Positions 43,553 through 51,949 of a stretch of 64,000 nucleotides of DNA are shown piece after piece. Both the position numbers and the translations under genes were made by a program. Numbering within the stretch: the first letter of the stretch is position 1; every line of letters starts with the position of its first letter. The DNA lies in the NCBI GenBank assembly GCA_016710275.1, contig JADJXS010000001.1, forward strand, positions 682,001 to 746,000. The letters are read 5' to 3'. The stretch is from Phycisphaerales bacterium. GTDB taxonomy: Bacteria; Planctomycetota; Phycisphaerae; UBA1845; Fen-1342. Under the pieces are notes generated by a model, which did not search any database, had not been told where the DNA came from, and worked only from the letters and a program-made list of their open reading frames with translations.

Positions 43553-45451
43553 TTGATCCGAACGCCGCACAGCACCGCCGACGGCGCCGCGCCCACCCGG
43601 GCACAAGCGCCCGGTCCGCGCAGCAATCCGGCCAATGTGTACGCGCAGATCATTGACCTGGCGCGGCGATCGACGGCACGGGCGAAGTACTTCAGCGACG
43701 CGCTGCGGCTGATCGCCGAGGCCTGCGGCAGTCCCTACGCCGCCTGCTACGTGCGGCTCGGCTCGGAGGTGCTGCAGGATGACTGCCACAGCGGTCCGAC
43801 GGATCCAAGATTCTGGAAGCAGCGCGTCGAGCGGCTGCTGACTGACGCGCTGAACGAGTATGAAACGCGGGCGGTGCTGCTCAGTGCGCGCAGCGCCGAT
43901 CTGCGGGTCGCGCTGGCGGCGGTGCCGCTCAGCAATCCGGCGGCGGGTGTGCTCGGCGCGGTGTCGGTCGTGCTTCCGCTCTTCGACGACGAGCCGCGGG
44001 CGCGGGTGGCGTTTCTCGAGTCGGTCAGTGCGCTGGTCGCGCACGCCGCTGCGCAGCTCGGCCCGCCGGCGAGCGCGGCCGCGGGTCAGGGCGGTTCGAC
44101 GAACGGCGCAGCGGTGGGGCGCGCGGCGGCGTTCGAGACGGTCGAGGCGCTGGCCTTCAACCTGACGAACAACCTGCGGAACAAGCTCGGTTGCGAGCAG
44201 GTCGCGCTGGGGCTGGTGCGCGGCGCCCACGTGCGGATTCTCTCAATTTCCGGGCTGGACGACGTGAAGTCCAACAGCCCGGGGGTGATGCAGTTGCGAG
44301 CGGCGATGGAGGAGTGCCTCGACGCCGGGGAGACGCTGGTCGCCGGCGGCGAGCGCAGCGCCGGTGCGGATGCGCCGGCCCGCTATCGCCTGCACGAGGC
44401 CTGGCGCGACGCGGCCGGACCGGTCAGCGTTGCCAGCATTCCATTGCGCAGCGGCGACGCGGTTGTGGCGATTCTCTCCCTGCGGCGCCGCGGCGATCAA
44501 CCCTTCGGGTCGGAGCAGCTTGAGCAGGTGCGCAGCGGCGTGGAGCCGTACGCGCCGGCGCTGCTGCTGGTGCAGCGCGCCACGCGCGGTCTGATCCGAC
44601 ATGCAATGGACAGGGTCGCGGCGACCGGGCGCTGGCTGCTGGCCCCGGGTAGGCACGGCCGAAAGCTCTGTGCCGCCGTGATCGCGGCCGCGGCGTTGTG
44701 GTTCTGCTTCGGCACGCTGCGCCACGAAATCACCGTGCCGAGCTCGCTGTCCCCGATCTCGGTGCGGCACGTCAGCGCACCCTTCGCGGGCGTGCTGGCG
44801 GCGGCGCCGCGCGTCGCGGGCGACAGTGTCCGCGCGGGCGAGGTGCTGTGCGTGATGGACACGCGGGCGCTGGAACTGCAGCGGGCGGAGTTGACCGCCG
44901 AGCTGGCCGTCGCCGTGCAGCAGCGCGCCATGGCGCTGGCGGTGGACAAGCCGGTCGAGGCGCAACTGGCGGCGGTGAACGCCGGGCTGGTCGAAGCGCG
45001 GCTGACCGCGCTGGAGGATCGGCTGGCGCGCGCCGTGGTGCGCAGCCCTTTTGATGGCGTGGTGGTGTCGGGCGATCTGCGGCCGCGCGTCGGCAGCATG
45101 GTCGCGCAGGGCGACGCGCTGTTCCAGGTGGCGCCGCTGTCCGGCTGGAACGTCGAGCTGTCCGTGCCCGAATCCGCGGCGCGCGGACTGGCGGTCGGGG
45201 TCGGCGGCGTGTTCGCGAACGTCGCGCGGCCGGAGGACACCCGTCCGCTGAAGATCACGCGCGTCCGCCCCAGCGCGGAGATTCGCGACGGGCGCAACTG
45301 CTATGTCGCCGAGGCACAGGCCGAGCTGGACGCCGACTGGCTGCGACCGGGGATGCAGGGGGTCAGTCGGCTGGACCTGGGTCCGCGGCCGGTTTGGTGG
45401 ATTGCCTTGCATCACGTCATCGACACCCTGCGGTTGAGTTTCTGGCTATGA
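43553..45451 (+). CDS. GAF-HlyD fusion membrane protein
   Basis: A 632-residue protein with cytoplasmic and periplasmic halves. Residues about 25-360 hold two GAF-like units, the second around LGCEQVALGLVRGAHVRILS. A single TM helix (LCAAVIAAAALWFCFGTL, about 370-390) follows. The C-terminal 230 residues are a HlyD-type adaptor: VSAPFAGVLAAAPRVAGDSV, a short coiled coil, then VVRSPFDGVVVSGDLRPRVG. It starts at TTG 43553 behind GGGAGA. The stop overlaps the ATG of the M50 gene (ATGA). The architecture suggests that a small ligand sensed inside controls an adaptor outside. Confidence 0.87.
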   Translation: MIRTPHSTADGAAPTRAQAPGPRSNPANVYAQIIDLARRSTARAKYFSDALRLIAEACGSPYAACYVRLGSEVLQDDCHSGPTDPRFWKQRVERLLTDALNEYETRAVLLSARSADLRVALAAVPLSNPAAGVLGAVSVVLPLFDDEPRARVAFLESVSALVAHAAAQLGPPASAAAGQGGSTNGAAVGRAAAFETVEALAFNLTNNLRNKLGCEQVALGLVRGAHVRILSISGLDDVKSNSPGVMQLRAAMEECLDAGETLVAGGERSAGADAPARYRLHEAWRDAAGPVSVASIPLRSGDAVVAILSLRRRGDQPFGSEQLEQVRSGVEPYAPALLLVQRATRGLIRHAMDRVAATGRWLLAPGRHGRKLCAAVIAAAALWFCFGTLRHEITVPSSLSPISVRHVSAPFAGVLAAAPRVAGDSVRAGEVLCVMDTRALELQRAELTAELAVAVQQRAMALAVDKPVEAQLAAVNAGLVEARLTALEDRLARAVVRSPFDGVVVSGDLRPRVGSMVAQGDALFQVAPLSGWNVELSVPESAARGLAVGVGGVFANVARPEDTRPLKITRVRPSAEIRDGRNCYVAEAQAELDADWLRPGMQGVSRLDLGPRPVWWIALHHVIDTLRLSFWL

Positions 45452-47673
45452 GCGACGGCGCCCCCAAACCGCGGCTGGCGGATCGGCTCCGCAATGTGCG
45501 CGTGTCGATCCGCGACGACCTGACCGTCACGCGGCATGTGCTGCGCGGCGAGCCGGCGTATGTCGTGCGCGATCCGCTGACCTTCGAGAGTCACCGCTTC
45601 GACGCCGAGGATTACGCCGTCTTCGTCTCGATCGACGCGGCGCGGACGCTCGGCGAGACTTTCGACGCACTGGTCGAACAGGGGCGCTGCGGCCGCGAAG
45701 CCGAAGAGGCCTTCTACCAGTTCGTGTTCGGCCTGCACCGGCTGGGCTTCCTGCAACTGCCGGTGGCGGACGACGCGGCGCTGTACCGCCGGTTTTCCAC
45801 GCGGCGCGATGCCAGGAACCGCCAGTGGGCGACGGCGTTCATGTCTCTGAAGATGCCGGTCTGTAACCCGGATGAGTTTCTGCAGCGCACGCTCGGCTTC
45901 TTCCGCCCGCTGTTCACGACGACGGCGTTTGTTCTCTGGCTGGGGCTGATGTTGACGGCCGGCGTGGCGCTGTACGCCAACTGGGGGCGGCTGCATGAGC
46001 CGCTCGCCGGCGTCCTCACGGCCGGCAACCTGCCGCTGATGTGGGTGACGCTGATCGTGCTCAAGACGATTCACGAGTTCGGCCACGCCTACGCCTGTCG
46101 CGCCTTCGGCGCAGCGGTGCCGGAAATGGGCGTGATCCTGATCTTCGGCACGCCCTGCGCGTACGTGGATGCGACCGCCTCGTGGTCCATCTCCAGCAAG
46201 CGGCGACGGATCATCATCTGCCTGGCCGGGATGTATTTCGAATCCGTGGCGGCGGCGCTGGCCGTGTTCGTGTGGGCGGCCAGCGGTCCCGGTGTTCTCA
46301 GCTCAGCCGCCTATAACGCCATGTTCCTGGCCAGTGTCACGACCGTGCTGTTCAACATCAACCCGTTGATGCGCTACGACGGCTATTACGTCCTGGCCGA
46401 TCTGCTCGAAATTCCCAACCTGCGCCAGCGGGCCACGCAGTTCTGCACGGACCTGCTCAAGCGCGTCTTCGTCGGCGTGCGGCTGACGCATGCCGCGCCG
46501 ACCGATCTGCGGCTCGGGGCCACGCTGCTCTCGTTCGGCGTCTGCGCGGGCGTCTATCGGGTGGTGCTGATCTTCGCGATCATCGCGATCATCGCGTCGA
46601 AGCTCTACCTGGTCGGCCTGCTGCTCGGGTGCCTCGTCGCCGCGGGGACGCTGTGGAAGATCGGGTCGAAGGTGTTCGGTTATCTGTGGTTTGCCGCGGA
46701 GACCGCGCCGGTCCGCACCCGCGCCGTGGCGCTGAGCGCTGCGCTTCTGCTCGGTGTTCCGGCGGCGCTGCTGCTGATTCCGGTGCAGACGGGGGTGAGC
46801 GCCTCCGGCGTGCTCGGACGCGCCGAGGAGCTGGTCGTCCGCGCTCAGACGCCCGGCTTCGTCTCCTCTGTGCAGGCCGAAATCGGCGCGCCGGCGGATC
46901 GCGACGCGCCGCTGGTGGTGCTGGAGAATCCGGAGGAGCAGGAGGCGCTGCAGGTCGCCCGCGGCGCCGCGCGGATCGCCGAGCTTCGTCGCGACGCTGC
47001 GCTGGCGGTCAGCACGGCCGCCGCGGCCCCGCTCGATCAGCGCGTCGAGGCGGCGCGCGCCGCAGCGAATGAGCAGGCCCGTCGAATCGCCGCTCTCGAA
47101 GTCCGCGCCCCGCGTGATGGTGACGTGCTGTCCGCGTTGAGACCGACGGAGGAGGGCCGCTACCTGCACGTCGGCGACGCCGTCGCGACAATCGCCGCGG
47201 GCGAGTGGATCGTCCGCGCGCTGCTCAGCGAGGATCAGACCGCCGCCGCCGAGCCGCGCGTCGGAGACCGCGTCGAATTCCGCTCAGCGGCCGACCCGTC
47301 GTCCGCGTGTTTCGGCGTCATTGAGCGCGTCACGCCGTCAGGATCGAACAGAATCGCACATCCGGCGCTCACGCACCTGGGCGGCGGGCCGATCGCCGTG
47401 AATCCCGCCGGCGCCGGCAGCGGCGCATCCGCCGCGGGTTCGTCCGCGGCAGGCGCGGGCGCACACCCGGCGGGCGCGGGCGGCGTGTCGCCGGCTTCTG
47501 CGATCGCGACGCAGCCGTATTTCGAGATCACCGTGCGGATCGAGCCGGCCGACGGCGCGGTGCTGGCGCACGGCATGACCGGGCGGGTGCGGCTGTCCGC
47601 CCGCAGCGAGCCGGTGGGGTTGCACCTGTTCCGCCGGGCGGTGCGGTTCCTGGACGGCTTGCGCACCTCCTGA
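45448..47673 (+). CDS. PqqD-like / M50 metalloprotease / HlyD membrane protein
   Basis: A 741-residue polytopic membrane protein. The N-terminal 110 residues (RHVLRGEPAYVVRDPLTF, then SHRFDAEDYAVFVSID) resemble a PqqD-like peptide-binding winged helix. The site-2-protease core follows: H209-E-F-G-H213 in KTIHEFGHAYACR and NPLMRYDGYYVL with Asp311, both complete. Further TM helices run to about residue 460. The C-terminus is a lipoyl/HlyD-type module ending in a Gly/Ala-rich insert (about 650-685). Related proteins are annotated as peptide zinc metalloproteases near peptide-export genes. No precursor peptide is visible nearby. Confidence 0.9.
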   Translation: MSDGAPKPRLADRLRNVRVSIRDDLTVTRHVLRGEPAYVVRDPLTFESHRFDAEDYAVFVSIDAARTLGETFDALVEQGRCGREAEEAFYQFVFGLHRLGFLQLPVADDAALYRRFSTRRDARNRQWATAFMSLKMPVCNPDEFLQRTLGFFRPLFTTTAFVLWLGLMLTAGVALYANWGRLHEPLAGVLTAGNLPLMWVTLIVLKTIHEFGHAYACRAFGAAVPEMGVILIFGTPCAYVDATASWSISSKRRRIIICLAGMYFESVAAALAVFVWAASGPGVLSSAAYNAMFLASVTTVLFNINPLMRYDGYYVLADLLEIPNLRQRATQFCTDLLKRVFVGVRLTHAAPTDLRLGATLLSFGVCAGVYRVVLIFAIIAIIASKLYLVGLLLGCLVAAGTLWKIGSKVFGYLWFAAETAPVRTRAVALSAALLLGVPAALLLIPVQTGVSASGVLGRAEELVVRAQTPGFVSSVQAEIGAPADRDAPLVVLENPEEQEALQVARGAARIAELRRDAALAVSTAAAAPLDQRVEAARAAANEQARRIAALEVRAPRDGDVLSALRPTEEGRYLHVGDAVATIAAGEWIVRALLSEDQTAAAEPRVGDRVEFRSAADPSSACFGVIERVTPSGSNRIAHPALTHLGGGPIAVNPAGAGSGASAAGSSAAGAGAHPAGAGGVSPASAIATQPYFEITVRIEPADGAVLAHGMTGRVRLSARSEPVGLHLFRRAVRFLDGLRTS

Positions 47674-47717
47674 AGTCCTGCACGCCGCGCCCGCAAGGCC
47701 CCGATAAGATGCCGTGA

Positions 47718-50700
47718 GTGGACATTCTCGACACGATCCTGTCGGATCCGAATTTCGACAGGCTCGCGGCCGCGCTTGCGCCCGAAACGGGGGCGGTGCA
47801 CGCCGACGGGCTGTGGGGGTCCGCTGCGCCGATTCTGGCCGCGGTGGCCGCACAACGGCTGAACTGCCCGCTGTTGCTGGTGACCGCGCACTCGGATGAG
47901 GCGGATGACGCCCGCGACGACATCGAGACGGCCGTCGGGCGCACGCCGGAGTTGCTGCCGCAGCTCGAATCACTGCCGGGAGAACCCGAGGATGAGGAGC
48001 TGGCCGGCGAGCGGTTGCGGCTGTGCCTCGCGCTGCGCCGGCCCGCGACAGCCGCCGATCCGCCGCCGCTGATGGTCGCGCCGATCCAGGCGCTGATGCA
48101 CCCGGTGCCGACGCCGGCGGCGATCGACGCCCGCTCGCGCACGATGATTCGCGGGCAGGCCGCATCCCCGGATGAGCTGGCCGCCTGGCTGGCGCAGCGC
48201 GGCTTTACGGCGTGCGACGCGGTCGAAGCGCCGGGGGATTTCGCGCGGCGCGGCGGAATCCTGGACGTCTTCTGCTCCGCGCATTGCAACCCGGTGCGGA
48301 TTGAGTTCTTCGGCGACGAGGTGGAGTCGATCCGCCTCTTCGACGCGGCATCGCAGCGCTCGCGGCAGGAACTGGGGGAGGTGCTGATTCCGGCGCTGGC
48401 CGCCGGCGATGCGCCGACCGAGTCGGACACCACCGGCTTCCTGGCGCTGCTGCCGCCGCAGACGGTGGTCGCATTCATCGAGCCGGCCGAGATGCAGGAG
48501 CTGGCCCGCGCGCACTGGCAGCGCATCGGCGAGCGCGTCGGCCTGATTCCGCCGGAGGCGATCTTTCGCTCGGCCGGTCGGCAGCGGCGGCTTTTTCTCT
48601 CGCGCTTCGGCAGCGGCGGATCGGATGCGATCCGCTTCGACGCCGGCGCGCTGCCGCAATTCGACGCGCGGGTGCCGGATGCGTTGCGGGCGCTGCGCGA
48701 GGTTGCGGCGGATTGCAGCGTGCAGGTCTATTGCGACAACGCGCCCGAGGCGGAGCGCTTCGCTGAGCTGCTGCGCGAGCAGACGGAGCCGCTGCCGCCG
48801 ATCGAGACGCGCGTCGGCGTCCTGCATCGCGGGTTTCGCTGGGGGCGGCGCGCGTTTGTTCCCAACCACGAGATTTTCGGGCGCTACCGCCAGCGCCGCA
48901 CGCTGCGCCGAATTGCGCCGGCGCGGCCGATCGACAGCTTCTTTGACCTGAGCGCGGGCGACCCGGTGGTGCACGTGCTGCACGGGATCGGCCGATTCCT
49001 GGGGCTGCGCTCGATGGAGCGCAATGGGCGCACGGAGGAATTCCTCGCGCTGGAATTCGCCGACGGCGTCGTGGTCAACGTCGCCACCAGCCAGATTCAC
49101 CTGGTGCAGAAATACGTCGGCAGCCTGCGCGGGCGGATGGTGCTGAGCAAGGTCGGCGGCACGGCGTGGAAGAAGACGCGCGACCGGGTGGCCGACGCGC
49201 TGCTCGACATGGCGGGGGAGCTGCTTCGCATTCAGGCCGATCGCGAGACCGAGTCCGGAACGGCCTTTCCGGCGGACACGCACTGGCAGCGCGAGTTCGA
49301 GGGCAGCTTTCTGTACGAGGAGACGCCCGATCAGCTTCGCGCCATCGCGGAGATCAAGGCCGACATGTCCCGTCCGCGCCCGATGGACCGCCTGTTGTGC
49401 GGCGACGTCGGCTTCGGAAAAACCGAGCTGGCGATGCGGGCGGCGTTCAAGGTGTGCGAGTTCGGGCGGCAGGCGGCCGTGCTGGTGCCGACGACCGTGC
49501 TGGCGGAACAGCACTATCACACCTTCCGCGAGCGCATGGCGGAATACCCCTTTACGGTCGAGTGTCTCTCGCGGTTTCGCAGCGCCGCGGAGCAGAAGAA
49601 GATCGTCGATCGGGCGCGCAAGGGGCAGGTGGACGTGCTGATCGGCACGCACCGGCTGCTCTCGGCGGACGTGCGCTTCGCCGACCTGGGGCTGGTGGTG
49701 ATCGATGAGGAGCAGCGCTTCGGCGTTGACGCCAAGGAGCGGCTCAAGCGGATGCGATCCACGGTGGACGTGCTGTCGCTTTCCGCGACGCCGATTCCGC
49801 GCACGCTGCACATGGCGATGCTGGGCATTCGCGACATCTCGTCGCTCTCGACGCCGCCGGCGGATCGTCGCGCGATCGTCACGCAGGTGCGCACCTGGGA
49901 CGATCAGACCGTCCGCGAAGCGCTGGAACGGGAGCTCTCGCGCGAGGGGCAGGCCTACGTCGTGCACAACTTCGTTCGCGACATTGAGCAGGTCGCCAAC
50001 CGGGTGCGCAGCCTGGTTCCCGATGCGCGGGTGGTGGTCGGCCACGGGCAGATGAGCGGCGATGAGCTGGAACAGGTGATGCTGCGGTTCGTGCGTCACG
50101 AGGCGGACGTGCTGGTCTCGACGAACATCATCGAATCGGGGCTGGACGTGGCGCGCGCCAACACCATGATCATCAGCCGCGCCGACCGCTTCGGCCTGGC
50201 GGATCTGCACCAGTTGCGCGGGCGGGTGGGGCGCAGCCGCCATCGCGCCTACTGCTACCTGATGCTGGCGCCGGGAACCCCCGTCACCGATCGCGCCGCG
50301 CGGCGGCTCAAGGCGATCGAGCATTACAGCGATCTGGGCGCGGGATTTCAGATCGCGATGCGCGACCTGGAGATCCGCGGTGCGGGGAACATTCTGGGGC
50401 CCGAGCAGAGCGGCCACATCGAGGCGGTCGGCTACGAGATGTATTGCGAGCTGCTTGAGCAGGCGGTGCGGCGGGTGAAGAATGAGCCGGCCGAGCCGTT
50501 CCGGCCGGTGAACCTGGAACTGGGCGTGTCGGCCACGATTCCGCGCGCTTTTGTGCGCGGCGAGAAGCAGCGGATGGAGATTTACAAGCGGCTGACGATC
50601 TGCCGCAGCGTGGAGGACATCGCCGCGCTGCGTGACGATCTGCGCGATGCCTATGGTTCGCCGCCGGAGGAGGTCGAGACGCTGCTGCTGATGGCCGAGA

Positions 50701-50930
50701 TCCGCGTGCGGGCGCGGGCGTTCGGCGTGCGCTCGATCGTGCTGACGCCGCCGGACCTGGTGTTCAGCGTGGAGGAGCTGACCCGCGCGGAGCGCCTGTT
50801 CGCACACGGCCCCGGCTCGCCGCGAATGCCGGACCCGCGAACCGTTCACTGGCGGTTGCCGGTGCGGCTGCTTTCGCCGCCGGAGACGCTGCTGCGCGTG
50901 CTGCGGGATCAGCTCGCCGGCGGGTCGTAA
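47718..50930 (+). CDS. mfd: Transcription-repair coupling factor
   Basis: A 1070-residue DNA translocase that pushes off stalled RNA polymerase and recruits UvrA. Order: UvrB-like N-terminal region (ETGAVHADGLWGSAAPILAA to FARRGGILDVF), RNA-polymerase-interacting domain (GDPVVHVLHGIGRFLGL), helicase domains with Walker A CGDVGFGKTELAMRA, DEEQ box VIDEEQRFGV and SATPIPRTLHMAM, TRG motif region (NIIESGLDVARANTMI, LRGRVGRSRHRAYCYL) and C-terminal UvrA-masking domain. It is about 80 residues shorter than E. coli Mfd. The GTG start at 47718 has no strong ribosome binding site. It lies 44 bases after the M50 gene. Confidence 0.97.
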   Translation: MDILDTILSDPNFDRLAAALAPETGAVHADGLWGSAAPILAAVAAQRLNCPLLLVTAHSDEADDARDDIETAVGRTPELLPQLESLPGEPEDEELAGERLRLCLALRRPATAADPPPLMVAPIQALMHPVPTPAAIDARSRTMIRGQAASPDELAAWLAQRGFTACDAVEAPGDFARRGGILDVFCSAHCNPVRIEFFGDEVESIRLFDAASQRSRQELGEVLIPALAAGDAPTESDTTGFLALLPPQTVVAFIEPAEMQELARAHWQRIGERVGLIPPEAIFRSAGRQRRLFLSRFGSGGSDAIRFDAGALPQFDARVPDALRALREVAADCSVQVYCDNAPEAERFAELLREQTEPLPPIETRVGVLHRGFRWGRRAFVPNHEIFGRYRQRRTLRRIAPARPIDSFFDLSAGDPVVHVLHGIGRFLGLRSMERNGRTEEFLALEFADGVVVNVATSQIHLVQKYVGSLRGRMVLSKVGGTAWKKTRDRVADALLDMAGELLRIQADRETESGTAFPADTHWQREFEGSFLYEETPDQLRAIAEIKADMSRPRPMDRLLCGDVGFGKTELAMRAAFKVCEFGRQAAVLVPTTVLAEQHYHTFRERMAEYPFTVECLSRFRSAAEQKKIVDRARKGQVDVLIGTHRLLSADVRFADLGLVVIDEEQRFGVDAKERLKRMRSTVDVLSLSATPIPRTLHMAMLGIRDISSLSTPPADRRAIVTQVRTWDDQTVREALERELSREGQAYVVHNFVRDIEQVANRVRSLVPDARVVVGHGQMSGDELEQVMLRFVRHEADVLVSTNIIESGLDVARANTMIISRADRFGLADLHQLRGRVGRSRHRAYCYLMLAPGTPVTDRAARRLKAIEHYSDLGAGFQIAMRDLEIRGAGNILGPEQSGHIEAVGYEMYCELLEQAVRRVKNEPAEPFRPVNLELGVSATIPRAFVRGEKQRMEIYKRLTICRSVEDIAALRDDLRDAYGSPPEEVETLLLMAEIRVRARAFGVRSIVLTPPDLVFSVEELTRAERLFAHGPGSPRMPDPRTVHWRLPVRLLSPPETLLRVLRDQLAGGS

Positions 50931-50959
50931 AAGGCGAGCGTAGTGCCTGTTCGCGATGT

Positions 50960-51949
50960 TTACGGAATCACGCGCTCGATCGCTTGTTCCGGGATCCAGC
51001 CCGTCTCGCCCGCCATCAATGACAGCCGCACCCACCCCGCGCGCGTCTCGCGAATGACAATCTCGGAGCCCGCCGGCAACGGCGCCGCGCGCATCGCCTC
51101 GTAAGTTTCGCCGCGCCCCGATCGCACAAGCTGCGGCTCGACCACCACCGCCGCGGGCGTCTGCCGCTCCGCCTGCAACTGCACCAGCAGCGAGGCGCCC
51201 GCGCCGCCCCAGGCCGTGCCGCCAAGCACCGCCGTCACGAGCAACCCGGGTCGCCGTTTCAACAGCCAGATTCCCAGCGCCCCAAACCCGACGATGCCGC
51301 CGCCGAGCGCGATCCAGCCACGCACCCGCAGCGACGTGCGGCCATGCAGGTCCAGCCACGCGGGGATCCAGGAGGCGTGATCCGGCGGCCGCGCAGCGCC
51401 TTCGATCTGTGATCGCAGGAATTCCAGCCCGCGGTGGATTTCGGAATCGCCCGGTGCGAGCCGCTGCGCCCGCCGCAGGTGCAGCACCGCGCGCCCCATG
51501 TCACCGGCCAGGTGATGCGCCGTCGCGGTGAGCTGCTCCAGTTCGGCCGTTGAGCCGTGTTCGGCCGCGAGCGATTGAAGCCCCCGGGCGACCTGCTTCG
51601 CCCGCGCCGCCCGGCTCTCGCCCGCGTCCGATGCGCCGCTTTCCGACGTCGCCGGCTGCGTTGCCGACGAAGCGGGGTTGGCCCCATTCACGGCAACGTC
51701 CAGCTCTTTCTGAAGGCTGCGCACGAGATCGGCTTCTGGTTCAGCGGCCACGGCCGGCAGCGCGAACAGGCCGCCCAGCAGCAGCGCGCTGACCAGGCCA
51801 ATGCAGCCGAACAGAGGACTGGCCAACGCGGCGCCCATGCGGCTGCGCCTCATGATGGTGCGGGTCGGGCGGCACACCGCCGCCGACCTCACCCGGGGCC
51901 GGTTCGGACAAGGGCGCGCCGTTGTCATAATTTCAATCGCCGCGCTCAT
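50960..51949 (-). CDS. batE: BatE-like TPR/SH3 membrane protein
   Basis: A 329-residue protein probably acting with the BatD-like product upstream. The ATG at 51949 overlaps the batD stop (ATGA). A later ATG at 51853 would put the signal peptide (FGCIGLVSALLLGGLFALPA) at the very N-terminus and may be the true start. A TPR-like region spans about residues 110-180. Two TM helices (IALGGGIVGFGALGIWLL and VTAVLGGTAWGGAGASLLV) follow. A bacterial SH3-type domain (MRAAPLPAGSEIVIRETRAG to GETGWIPEQAIERVI) ends it. Bat proteins have been tied to oxygen tolerance, but the mechanism is unclear. Confidence 0.8.
   Translation of the reverse strand: MSAAIEIMTTARPCPNRPRVRSAAVCRPTRTIMRRSRMGAALASPLFGCIGLVSALLLGGLFALPAVAAEPEADLVRSLQKELDVAVNGANPASSATQPATSESGASDAGESRAARAKQVARGLQSLAAEHGSTAELEQLTATAHHLAGDMGRAVLHLRRAQRLAPGDSEIHRGLEFLRSQIEGAARPPDHASWIPAWLDLHGRTSLRVRGWIALGGGIVGFGALGIWLLKRRPGLLVTAVLGGTAWGGAGASLLVQLQAERQTPAAVVVEPQLVRSGRGETYEAMRAAPLPAGSEIVIRETRAGWVRLSLMAGETGWIPEQAIERVIP

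Noticed and set aside
42134..47673. Standard tripartite RND or ABC efflux system
   Set aside because: No RND permease, ABC ATPase or TolC-like gene is encoded; the membrane partner is an M50 protein.
47970..51359. Minus-strand frame of over 1100 codons opposite mfd
   Set aside because: No motif, and it also runs across part of the batE-like gene in another frame.
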